In this document: positions 9,555 through 17,245 of the stretch, in pieces
How the letters are laid out: each line of letters starts with the position of its first letter
Position numbering within the stretch: position 1 is the stretch's first letter
NCBI RefSeq assembly: GCF_002261225.1
Contig: NZ_NEVM01000005.1
Coordinates: 1 to 64,000, forward strand
Length of the DNA: 64,000 nt
DNA from: Bordetella genomosp. 10
Lineage (GTDB): Bacteria > Pseudomonadota > Gammaproteobacteria > Burkholderiales > Burkholderiaceae_B
Direction of reading: 5' to 3'
Position numbers and translations under genes: made by a program
The notes under the pieces: model-generated
Databases searched by the model: none
What the model saw: the letters and a program-made list of their open reading frames with translations, nothing else
Told to the model about the DNA's origin: nothing

Positions 9555-10817
9555 TTACGAGATCTGCAGCAGGTTCTGCAACACGTCGCTCTGGGTCTTG
9601 ATGGTCTGCGTGTTGGCCTGGTAGGTGCGCTGCGCGACGATCATGTTGACCAGCTCCGAGCTGAGGTCGACGTTGGACTCTTCCACCGACTGGCCGCGGA
9701 TCAGGGCCATGCCGTTGGTGCCGGGCTGGCCCAGTTGGGCGGCGCCCGAGTCGGCCGACTCGCTCCAGGCGTTGTCGCCCACCGGCTTCAGGCCCTGCAC
9801 GTTGTTGAAATTGGCCAGCACGACCGTGCCCACGTTCTGCGTCTCGCCGTTCGAATAGCTGGCGATGATGGAGCCGTCGGTGCCGAACGAGATCGAGTTG
9901 AACTCGCCCGAGGTGTAGCCGTTGGGCGTCTTGCTGGACGTGAAGTCGCTGCCGTACTGGGTGGTGCCGGTGTAGTTGATGTCGACGCTTAGCGGCGCGG
10001 CGGGCGAGGACGCGCCGCCGGGATCGGCCAGGGTCACGGTCTGGACGGCGGGATTGGTCGTCAGGCGGCCGGCGCTGTCGAAGCGCAGCTCGGTGGGGTT
10101 GCCCCAGACCGCCGGCGTGCCGGTCGAGGTCGTCGGCGACATGGCGGCGCCGTCCAGCGTGTAGTACACGTCGTACACGCTAGCAATAGGCTCGTTCGTT
10201 ACTGGATCTTTCTCCGACTCCCGCTTGACGAAGTACTGCGTCAATTGGTGCGAGTTGCCCAGCGAGTCGTATACGGTCATCGGCTGCGTGTCGGTATAGG
10301 TGTCCGCGTTGGCCGGATCGAACGGCGTCGCCGTGTTGTCGATCACGCTGGCGTTGCCGTTCAGGTTGGCGACGAAGCCGGCCGTGGTCGTCGCCTGCGG
10401 GGAGATATTGGCCTGCGGCAGCGACAACTGGATCGGCGCGGTGCCGATGCCGCCCGTGCCGTAGCCGGTCAGGTACTGGCCCTGCGCGTTGACGATGTTC
10501 AGGTTCTTGTCGATGGAGAACTGGCCGTTGCGGGTGTAGAAGACGTTGCCGCTGCTGTCGACGGTGCGGAAGAAGCCGTTGGCGCCGTCGATGGCCATGT
10601 CGTACTGGCCGCCCGAGGAAATCGTGCCCACCGTGAAGCGCTGCTGCACGGCGGAGACCTTCACGCCCAGGCCCACGCGCGACGAGGCGTAGACGTCCGC
10701 GAACTGCACGCTGGAGGCCTTGAAGCCGACGGTGCCGGAGTTGGCGATGTTGTTGCCGATGACGTCCAGGTTCTGCGCGGCGGCGTTCAGGCCGCTAAGT
10801 CCTTGTCCGAAGCCCAT
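9555..10817 (-). CDS. flgE: Flagellar hook protein FlgE
   Basis: Hook subunit. 420 residues, close to the enteric length. Starts MGFGQGLSGLNAAAQNLDVI with GNNIANSGTVGFK. The central hook domains are Gly/Ser/Thr-rich, and the protein ends VDLSSELVNMIVAQRTYQAN, the family signature. The gap to flgD is 157 bp and carries a strong hairpin repeat, which could attenuate read-through from flgD into flgE. Confidence 0.97.
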   Translation of the reverse strand: MGFGQGLSGLNAAAQNLDVIGNNIANSGTVGFKASSVQFADVYASSRVGLGVKVSAVQQRFTVGTISSGGQYDMAIDGANGFFRTVDSSGNVFYTRNGQFSIDKNLNIVNAQGQYLTGYGTGGIGTAPIQLSLPQANISPQATTTAGFVANLNGNASVIDNTATPFDPANADTYTDTQPMTVYDSLGNSHQLTQYFVKRESEKDPVTNEPIASVYDVYYTLDGAAMSPTTSTGTPAVWGNPTELRFDSAGRLTTNPAVQTVTLADPGGASSPAAPLSVDINYTGTTQYGSDFTSSKTPNGYTSGEFNSISFGTDGSIIASYSNGETQNVGTVVLANFNNVQGLKPVGDNAWSESADSGAAQLGQPGTNGMALIRGQSVEESNVDLSSELVNMIVAQRTYQANTQTIKTQSDVLQNLLQIS

Positions 10818-10884
10818 GTGTATCTCTCGCTATTCAAAAATTCAGTGAAACGATGAGCCGCCGCGACGCGGGCGGCGAGCGTTC

Positions 10885-10945
10885 AAAAAAAGGCCCCCAC
10901 GCCGCGCGGCTTACGCCGCTTGCTGCCCCCCGGGGGGGCGTTTTT
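10885..10945. repeat. GC-rich hairpin repeat between flgD and flgE
   Basis: An A7-GGCCCCC run opens and a GGGGGGGC-GTTTTT run closes a roughly 60-base element, with a perfect inner palindrome GCCCCCC/GGGGGGC and further GC-rich self-complementary segments between. T runs lie at the outer end on both strands, so it looks like a bidirectional intrinsic terminator. Similar CCCCCCGGGGGG-centred intergenic elements are, from memory, common in Bordetella/Achromobacter genomes. It lies inside the flg operon, which is odd for a full terminator. Confidence 0.7.
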
Positions 10946-10974
10946 GCCTTGGGACGGCCCGGCGTCAAAAAACG

Positions 10975-11673
10975 TCAACCCAAAACCTCCCGGATATCCA
11001 GCACGCTGAACTGGCCGAGCAGGCCCAGGTCCAGGCGCACGCCGTCGGTGGTGTACGCCACGTTCTGCACCGTGCCCGAGGACAGCGCGTCGGCGGTCAC
11101 CGCCGCGCCGGTGCTGTCGGTGGCGGTCACGGCGATGGTGTACTTGCCGTCGGCCATGGAATTGCCCGAATCGTCCTTGCCGTCCCAGGTCGGCGTCAGG
11201 ATGCCGGCCTTCTGGGCGCCCAGGTCCAGCGTGCGCACCACGCGGCCGCTCGAATCGCTGATCGTCATCTTGACGTCGTCGGCATCGGCCTGCAGGTCGA
11301 TGCCGACCGGGGTGGTGACGCGCGCGCCGGTGTCATCGGTGTCGATGTTCAACGTCGTGCCGGGCACCAGCACGTTCTTGCCGATCATCGAGACGGCCGA
11401 CATCGACTGCGACACGTCGACCTGCCCGCTGATGGTGGACACCAGGGTCTTCAGGTCGGTGATGCCCTGCACCGTGGAGATCTGCGCCAGTTGCGAGGTC
11501 AACTGCGAGTTGTCCATCGGGTTCAGTGGATCCTGATTGTTCAACTGGGTGACCAGCAGGGTCAGGAACTGGTTCTGGATGTCGGCCGCGCTGGAGGCGG
11601 TGCTGCTTGCCGACGAACCGACCGAGTTGGCGCTGGAAGTCGACGTGGTCGAGGAAGTGGACGAAACGGCCAT
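10975..11673 (-). CDS. flgD: Flagellar hook-capping (scaffold) protein FlgD
   Basis: Cap at the tip of the growing hook; it is not kept in the finished structure. 232 residues. The N-terminal Ser/Thr-rich leader is followed by the family motif NQDPLNPMDNSQLTSQLAQI. The C-terminal half holds the Ig-like FlgD domains (GRVVRTLDLGAQKAG; PTWDGKDDSGNSMADGKYTI). It lies 38 bp after flgC. Confidence 0.95.
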   Translation of the reverse strand: MAVSSTSSTTSTSSANSVGSSASSTASSAADIQNQFLTLLVTQLNNQDPLNPMDNSQLTSQLAQISTVQGITDLKTLVSTISGQVDVSQSMSAVSMIGKNVLVPGTTLNIDTDDTGARVTTPVGIDLQADADDVKMTISDSSGRVVRTLDLGAQKAGILTPTWDGKDDSGNSMADGKYTIAVTATDSTGAAVTADALSSGTVQNVAYTTDGVRLDLGLLGQFSVLDIREVLG

Positions 11674-11711
11674 GAACGGCTCCGGTTGGGGTTACGCGAC
11701 GATGTCCGCGC

Positions 11712-12128
11712 TCATTGCCCGATGGTCAGGGTTTTCTGCATCAACGTCTTGGCGGTGTTCAGCACCTCGACGTTGGCCTGGTAGGAACGCGAGGCCGAGA
11801 TCATGTTGACCGTCTCGGCGACCGGGTCGACGTTGGGCATGTTCACGTAGCCGTCGCGGTCCGCCAGGGGATTGCGGGGATCGTAGAGGCGCTTGAGCGG
11901 CGACTGGTCCTCGACCACGCCGGCCACGCGCACGCCGCCGATTTCCTGGCCGTAGGCCTGGCCGGCCGGCGGGTTCACCTGGAACACCACCTGGCGGGCG
12001 CGGTACGGCTGACCGTCGGGCCCGACGGCGCTGTCGGCGTTGGCCAGGTTGCTGGCGGCGACGTTCATGCGCTGCGACTGCGCGCTCATGGCGGAGCCGG
12101 CGATGTCGAAAATGCTCAGGAGAGGCAT
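11712..12128 (-). CDS. flgC: Flagellar proximal rod protein FlgC
   Basis: Proximal rod subunit. 138 residues, standard length. [20 protein letters not shown] is followed by [13 protein letters not shown], and the protein ends with the rod motif [20 protein letters not shown]. It lies 48 bp after flgB in the flgBCDEFGHIJ order. Confidence 0.96.
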   Translation of the reverse strand: MPLLSIFDIAGSAMSAQSQRMNVAASNLANADSAVGPDGQPYRARQVVFQVNPPAGQAYGQEIGGVRVAGVVEDQSPLKRLYDPRNPLADRDGYVNMPNVDPVAETVNMISASRSYQANVEVLNTAKTLMQKTLTIGQ

Positions 12129-12176
12129 GTCTGTTCCCTGTTTCCTGTTTGCTATGCGTCTTTATGCGCCCGCGTC

Positions 12177-12584
12177 TTATTCGCTGACCGCGCGCATCAT
12201 GTCCTTGAGCTGCTGGTTCAGCACCGACATGCTGCTCTGGTAATGCAGCGCGTTGTCGGCGAACTGCACGCGCTCGACGTTCATGTCCACCGTGTTGCCG
12301 TCCAGGCTGGCCTGGTAGGGATTGCGGTAGAGCAGGTCGGCGGGACCGCTCTGGCTGGACGCCTGCGCCGGGATGTGGCGCGGCGAGGTCAGCGCCAGGC
12401 TGGTGTCGGGCAGCCGCATGCGGGTGTCCATCGCGTTTTGCATGGCCGTGGCGAAATCGAAATCGCGCGCCTTGTAGTTGGGCGTGTCCGCGTTGGCGAT
12501 ATTGGCCGACAGCACTTCCTGGCGATCCGCGCGCAAGGCGATAGATTGCTGGAAGAACGACAGTTCCTGGCTTAGACGATCCAT
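12177..12584 (-). CDS. flgB: Flagellar proximal rod protein FlgB
   Basis: Proximal rod subunit and first gene of the rod/hook operon. The ATG at 12584 is chosen because it gives MDRLSQELSFFQQSIALRAD, the family start, with AGGAAA upstream; the frame stays open 129 bp further but that sequence is the flgA/flgB regulatory region. 135 residues. Contains VLSANIANADTPNYKARDFD and ends QSSMSVLNQQLKDMMRAV, both typical. Divergent from flgA. Confidence 0.95.
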   Translation of the reverse strand: MDRLSQELSFFQQSIALRADRQEVLSANIANADTPNYKARDFDFATAMQNAMDTRMRLPDTSLALTSPRHIPAQASSQSGPADLLYRNPYQASLDGNTVDMNVERVQFADNALHYQSSMSVLNQQLKDMMRAVSE

Positions 12585-12693
12585 CTGGTGGCCGTTTCCT
12601 ATAGAGTCTGCTTCGGCGGCGGACGATGGGCCCGCGCCATCCCGGGGCGCGGCGAGCGCACTGCCCGCTTTTCCGGGATGACCAGAATCATAG

Positions 12694-12754
12694 GTTCGCA
12701 AGCTTGCGAACAATTTCGCAAATAACCCGAGATTTCTCAGCTAATTCGGGTATT
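12694..12754. promoter_or_regulatory. Two dyads in the flgB/flgA divergent control region
   Basis: A perfect 18-bp palindrome, GTTCGCAAGCTTGCGAAC, spans 12694-12711. Just beside it AATAACCCGA (12721-12730) and TCGGGTATT (12746-12754) form an inverted repeat with a 15-bp spacer. FlhDC boxes are known to be long inverted repeats with AAATA(A/G)C-type cores, and the second dyad with the preceding GCAA resembles one. FlhDC binding is therefore an inference; the palindromes are seen directly. Confidence 0.55.
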
Positions 12755-12809
12755 GGTTCGGGCGCCCTCTTCCTACAATTCCCCTACCTTGAAATACCGG
12801 GCCCGTCCC

Positions 12810-13520
12810 ATGCCGCGCTTTTTCTCCCGTTTCGTCCTTGCCGCGTCGACCGCCCTGCCCCTGGCCGCGTCCGCGCAGGAGGCCGCGCCGGCGTTCGCGC
12901 CGCAGGATCCGGCCGCCGTGATCAGCGTGGCGGACGACTACCTGCGGCAGCAACTTGCCGCCATCTCCCCCAATCCCATCATCAAGTTCGACGAAGTCCG
13001 CACCGAAAGGCTGCAGGCCTGCGACGATCTCAGCGCCTTCATGTCGGCCGGCGCCCGGCCGCGCGCCCGCATGAGCGTGGGCGTGCGCTGCGCCGCCCCC
13101 CGGCCCTGGAGCGTCTATGCCCAGGCCTCCGTCAGCATTCCGGGCCAGTACGTCGTGGCCGCGCGCACCATCAACGCCGGCGAGCCCATCACCCCGGACG
13201 CCATGGCGCCGCGCGACGGCGACCTGGTCAACCTGCCGCCCGGCGCCGTCACCGACGGCCAGTCCATCGTCGGCATGACCGCCAGCTATCGCATCGCCAG
13301 CGGCCAGCCGATCAAACTGACCTCCCTGCGCAGCGCCGGCGCGATCCAGCGCGGCCAGACGGTGCGCATCAACGCCCACGGGCGCGGCTTCACCGTCAGC
13401 AGCGAGGGCGTCGCCATGGAAAGCGCCGCGCCCGGCTCGACCGTCCAGGTGCGCACGCCCTCCGGCCAGATCGTGAGCGGCATCGTGCAACGGACCGGCA
13501 ACGTCGAAGTCCCTCTTTAA
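12810..13520 (+). CDS. flgA: Flagellar P-ring chaperone FlgA
   Basis: Periplasmic chaperone for P-ring (FlgI) assembly. The ATG at 12810 gives 236 residues with a signal peptide (PRFFSRFVLAASTALPLAAS) cut before QEAAPAF. The C-terminal SAF-type domain (about 110-236) contains VVAARTINAGEPITPDAMAP and RGQTVRINAHGRGFTVSSEG, typical of FlgA. Divergent from flgBCDEFGHIJ and upstream of flgMN. Confidence 0.94.
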   Translation: MPRFFSRFVLAASTALPLAASAQEAAPAFAPQDPAAVISVADDYLRQQLAAISPNPIIKFDEVRTERLQACDDLSAFMSAGARPRARMSVGVRCAAPRPWSVYAQASVSIPGQYVVAARTINAGEPITPDAMAPRDGDLVNLPPGAVTDGQSIVGMTASYRIASGQPIKLTSLRSAGAIQRGQTVRINAHGRGFTVSSEGVAMESAAPGSTVQVRTPSGQIVSGIVQRTGNVEVPL

Positions 13521-13561
13521 ACCGTGTTACAACTATCCCCGTCCCGCCCCGCCGCGCCCCC

Positions 13562-13588
13562 TAAAGTTCAGGGGTGGATTGCCGTTAC
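13562..13588 (+). promoter_or_regulatory. Sigma28 (FliA)-type promoter for flgMN
   Basis: TAAAGTTC, 11 bases, GCCGTTAC; 13 of 16 positions match TAAAGTTT-N11-GCCGATAA and the spacing is exact. It starts 87 bp before the flgM GTG. flgM would then be transcribed both from flgA and by its own target sigma factor, the arrangement known in enterics. Confidence 0.8.
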
Positions 13589-13648
13589 AAGGACATCGAC
13601 GGCCTGGACCGGTATCCGCGGATCGCGGCCGCAGCACGGAGAAACAAC

Positions 13649-13942
13649 GTGAAAATCAACGCACCCACCACCCGCCCCACCCTGGGCCCCGACGCCGCCA
13701 CGCAGCGCAGCACGCTGGCGCAGGCCTATGCCGGCGCAGGCGGCGGCAGCACGGGCGGGTCGTCCCAGGTCGAGCTGAGCAGCGCCTCGCGCGCCCTGTC
13801 CGACCTGCAGGACGGAAAATCGGACATCGATACGGCGCGCGTGGCCGAAATCAAGGCGGCGATCGCTTCGGGCCAACTGAAGATCGACGCCGGCAAGATC
13901 GCGGACGGCATCATCGCCAGCGCCCGCGAACTGGTGAAATAA
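13649..13942 (+). CDS. flgM: Anti-sigma28 factor FlgM
   Basis: Binds and inhibits FliA until the hook is complete and FlgM is exported. The start is the GTG at 13649 because GGAG lies 8 bases upstream and the protein then begins MKINAPTTRPTLG, as in the family; 97 residues, the usual size. The disordered N-half is Ala/Gly/Thr-rich. The C-half (SQVELSSASRALSDLQDGKS; IDTARVAEIKAAIASGQLKI) is the FliA-binding region. flgN follows after 23 bp. Confidence 0.93.
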   Translation: MKINAPTTRPTLGPDAATQRSTLAQAYAGAGGGSTGGSSQVELSSASRALSDLQDGKSDIDTARVAEIKAAIASGQLKIDAGKIADGIIASARELVK

Positions 13943-13965
13943 CCCTGGAAATCCGGAAGACTGGT

Positions 13966-14436
13966 ATGGACTACGTGGCGCAATTGCTGGACTGCCTGCG
14001 GGAAGAAGACGCGGCCATCGTCGAATTCACCTCCCTGCTGGAGGAAGAAAGCACGGCGCTGACCGGTCGCCAGTCCTTCGAGACGCTGCAAGCCATCACC
14101 GACCGCAAGAACGAATTCGCCGCCCGCCTGGGCGGCCTGAGCCATCGCCGCGATACGCTGCTGGCCGAGCTGGACCTGCCGGCCGCCCACGAAGGCACCG
14201 AAGCGGCCGCCGCCCGGCACCCCGAACTGGCCGAAACCTGGCAGACCCTGCTGGCGCATTCGGCGAAGGCGGCCGCCATCAACGAGCGCAACGGCTCGCT
14301 GATCGACATGCACCTGCGCCACACCGAGGACGCGCTGGAAACGCTGCGCAACATCGGCGCGGCCAGCAATCTGTACACCTCGCAAGGCCGCTCCGGCGCG
14401 GCCGGCGCGCTGCGCAAGGCCTACGTCGCCAGCTAA
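13966..14436 (+). CDS. flgN: Flagellar export chaperone FlgN
   Basis: Cytoplasmic chaperone for FlgK and FlgL. 156 residues from the ATG at 13966, preceded by GGAAG. Largely helical, with an N-terminal acidic stretch (LDCLREEDAAIVEFTSLLEE) and a C-terminal segment NERNGSLIDMHLRHTEDALE, characteristic of FlgN. Placed after flgM as in enterics and convergent with flhF, 70 bp away. Confidence 0.9.
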   Translation: MDYVAQLLDCLREEDAAIVEFTSLLEEESTALTGRQSFETLQAITDRKNEFAARLGGLSHRRDTLLAELDLPAAHEGTEAAAARHPELAETWQTLLAHSAKAAAINERNGSLIDMHLRHTEDALETLRNIGAASNLYTSQGRSGAAGALRKAYVAS

Positions 14437-14506
14437 GCGCCGGGCAGCTAAGCGCCAGACAAGCGGCCAAATAGGCGCCAAGCGCCGAGGCCGGCCCCGC
14501 GCCGCC

Positions 14507-17245
14507 TCAGCCCGCCATTTCCACCATCGCGAAAAAGCGCAGCAGCGCCGGCGGCACCAGCCGCGCCGGCAGCTTGCGCTCCGGTCCCATCAGGTTCTGC
14601 AACAGGCGCCGCATCACCGCCGCATTGGGCGCGTGCGCCAATTGCCAGCACGCCGCGCCCAACTGGCCGGCCATCAGCGCCTGGCGCTGCAAGGCGTCGT
14701 CGCCCGTGCCCGCGCCGGCCAGGGGCTGCCAGGCGTGGACCATGTAGCGGAAGGCGGACTTGGCCTGCTCGTTGAGCACCAGCCAGCGGGCCACGGCGGC
14801 CGCGTCGGCCTGGGTCACGCCGATATTGGTCAGGCCGTACAGCACGGACACCACCTTGCCGGCCGGGTCGATCAGCTTGGCGCAGACCAGGCGCAGGGGC
14901 GCGCCGTCGGTTCCGCGCGCCGCCAGCGACACCTCGCCGCCCGCCGCCCACAACCGCAGCGCCACCGGCTTGTCGTCCTTCACCAGGGTCAGGCCCGGCA
15001 TGTCGCCGGCCTGCCCCACCGGCACGTAGCCCAGGGTCTTGGCCACCGCCTGCAGGATGGTGGGCGTTTCCTCCTGCATGACGCGCAGGGCGCCGGTGCA
15101 GCGCGACAGCCAGGCATGGCCCTGCTCCGACAAGGAGGACCACAGGGCGGAAGTGCCGGCGTCGATGACGTGCACGACCGGCAGATGCGGCAAGGCGCCG
15201 CCCAGCCACTGCACGCGCGCGGCCAGCGCATCGGCGGGATTAACCGGGGCCTTGCCGGCGTCGGCGTAGGTGGTCACGGCGCCATGCTGCAACACCAGTT
15301 GATGCGCCGGCGCGGCCAGCGCGGCGCCGCGGTCGCTCATCAGCAATGCCGCGTGCAGTTGCCCGGACGGCAGGCCGTCTCCACGCAGGGGCGCCTTGCC
15401 GTGTATGGCCAGCAGGTGGCGCTGGCAGGTGGCGGAGAATTCGCCGCGCGTCATTTCCAGCGGCTTGCTCCACAGCGCCTCGGTGGGCGCGGGACGCGCG
15501 CCGCCGAATTCGCGCCAGCCCAGGCGCGCCTGGACGCAGGCCGGATCCGTGTTCATCCACGCCAGCGCCGCGTCCATTTCCTCTTCGTCGTCGGCGCGCT
15601 TGCCCATGGGCTGGGCCACCGCGGCCGCCAGCAACTGGCGGCGCCGCACCGCGTCGACCAGTTCGCCGCCGGCGGCTTCCCGCGAAGCCGACCACAATGC
15701 CGCCAGGTCGGATTCGCTGGGGGTGTAGAGGGCCGGCCGCTTCAGGCAGGCAAAGGCGCCGTCGATCAGCTCGGCCGCCGCCGGAATCTCCATGTGCTCG
15801 GGCACCCGCTGGCCGCGCGAGACGTAATGAATGGGCAGGCGATGGCGAATGGCGGTGTCGAGGGCGGCGGCGTAGTGCGAGGCCTCGTCCACCTTGGTGA
15901 CGATGCAGCCGCGCAGCGGCTGGTTGCCGACGTTGCGATAGGCCTGCGCCACTTCGTCCAGCGTGTCGCCCTGGCTGGCGGCGTTGAGCACCAGCAGGCG
16001 CTGCACCGGCCGGCCGGCGCCATTGAGCATGGCGGCCTGCTCGGAGACATAGTGGTCGCGCTGGCTGATGCCGGTGGTGTCGATCAGGATGATCCTGCGA
16101 TGCCCCAGCTCGGTCAGGGTGGCGCGCAGTTCGTCGCCGTCGCGCACCGAGCGGGTCGGCACGCCCAGCAGGCGGCCGTAGATCTGCAATTGCTCGTGCG
16201 CGCCGATACGGAAATTGTCGGTGGTCAGCATCGCCAACTGGTCGCGGCCGACGCGCGCCACGCAGCGCGCGGCCAGCTTGGCCAGCGTGGTGGTTTTGCC
16301 CACGCCGGTCGGACCGACCAGCGCGAACACGCCGCCGTCGCCCAGCAATTCGTCTTCGTCGCCCACCACCGGCAGGTGGGCCACCAGTTCGCTACGCGCC
16401 CAGGCCAGGGCTTGCGCCGCGGTGTACTGGCGCGGCAGGCGGTCCATCAGCGCCCGCACGAGCGCGGTGCTGAAACCGGCCTCCAGCAAGGTGCGGAACA
16501 GCGTGGCGACGACCGGCTCGGCGCGCAGGCCCTTGCTCCAGAGCAGGCCGTCGATGCGGTTTTCCAGGGTGCCGCGCAGGGTTTCCAGGGCCTGGCGCCA
16601 CTCTTGCGCGGCGACCGGCGACTGCTCGGCGTCCGGCGACGGCGCGTCTTCCTCCACCACCGACAAGGCGCTGTCGGTCATGGCGCTGTAGGCGGCGCCG
16701 GCGCGCTGGCCGGGCGTCAGGGAGCGGGCGCTGTAAGGCTCCGGCGTTTCCAGCGACGGGGCCGGCGGGATCTCGGCCGGCGGCTCGTCGGCCGGCATAT
16801 CGGCGATGTCGATATAGCGGGCCGCCATGCGGCCGCCATGCGACGCGGGCTGGGGCGCCGGCTGCGGTGCGGCGGCTTCGCGGAAGGCCGGCCGCGCACG
16901 GCTCCAGGCGTGTCCATCGTCCCGGCCGGGCGCGGCGAAGCCGTCCGGCTGGCGCGGCGCGTAGGCCGAAGGCGCGGAAGCGGACGCCGGCGCGGGCTGG
17001 GGCCGGGCCGCCGCCGGGAAACGGGCGTGGCCGTTGTCCTCCGCCGTGGCGGCGACTTCCTGCAAGGCGGTCTCGGGGCGGCGCAGGCGGCCGTGGTCGT
17101 CCAGCGCCGACGGATCGGTCGCCATGACTTCGATGCCGCCGTCGACGCCGCGGCTGGAAATGATCAAGGCGTCGGGCCCCAGGGCCTGACGGACCTGCCG
17201 CATCACTTCGCGGTTGGTCGGAGCAAAGAATCGCAGGATATTCAA
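14507..17245 (-). CDS. flhF: SRP-type GTPase FlhF with long C-terminal extension
   Basis: FlhF-type GTPase involved in flagellar placement and assembly. 912 residues against roughly 370-500 in most FlhF proteins. The N-terminus MNILRFFAPTNREVMRQVRQ is the FlhF B-domain. Residues 65-210 are an Ala/Pro-rich linker. The NG domain runs about 215-505: P-loop GPTGVGKTTT at 311-320, TTDNFRIGAHEQL at 341-353, LIDTTG at 387-392, VTKVDEASH at 449-457. Residues 510-912 are an extension of about 400 residues that I do not recognise; it contains no P-loop. The gene overlaps flhA by 4 bp. No flhG/fleN lies in the window. Confidence 0.9.
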   Translation of the reverse strand: MNILRFFAPTNREVMRQVRQALGPDALIISSRGVDGGIEVMATDPSALDDHGRLRRPETALQEVAATAEDNGHARFPAAARPQPAPASASAPSAYAPRQPDGFAAPGRDDGHAWSRARPAFREAAAPQPAPQPASHGGRMAARYIDIADMPADEPPAEIPPAPSLETPEPYSARSLTPGQRAGAAYSAMTDSALSVVEEDAPSPDAEQSPVAAQEWRQALETLRGTLENRIDGLLWSKGLRAEPVVATLFRTLLEAGFSTALVRALMDRLPRQYTAAQALAWARSELVAHLPVVGDEDELLGDGGVFALVGPTGVGKTTTLAKLAARCVARVGRDQLAMLTTDNFRIGAHEQLQIYGRLLGVPTRSVRDGDELRATLTELGHRRIILIDTTGISQRDHYVSEQAAMLNGAGRPVQRLLVLNAASQGDTLDEVAQAYRNVGNQPLRGCIVTKVDEASHYAAALDTAIRHRLPIHYVSRGQRVPEHMEIPAAAELIDGAFACLKRPALYTPSESDLAALWSASREAAGGELVDAVRRRQLLAAAVAQPMGKRADDEEEMDAALAWMNTDPACVQARLGWREFGGARPAPTEALWSKPLEMTRGEFSATCQRHLLAIHGKAPLRGDGLPSGQLHAALLMSDRGAALAAPAHQLVLQHGAVTTYADAGKAPVNPADALAARVQWLGGALPHLPVVHVIDAGTSALWSSLSEQGHAWLSRCTGALRVMQEETPTILQAVAKTLGYVPVGQAGDMPGLTLVKDDKPVALRLWAAGGEVSLAARGTDGAPLRLVCAKLIDPAGKVVSVLYGLTNIGVTQADAAAVARWLVLNEQAKSAFRYMVHAWQPLAGAGTGDDALQRQALMAGQLGAACWQLAHAPNAAVMRRLLQNLMGPERKLPARLVPPALLRFFAMVEMAG

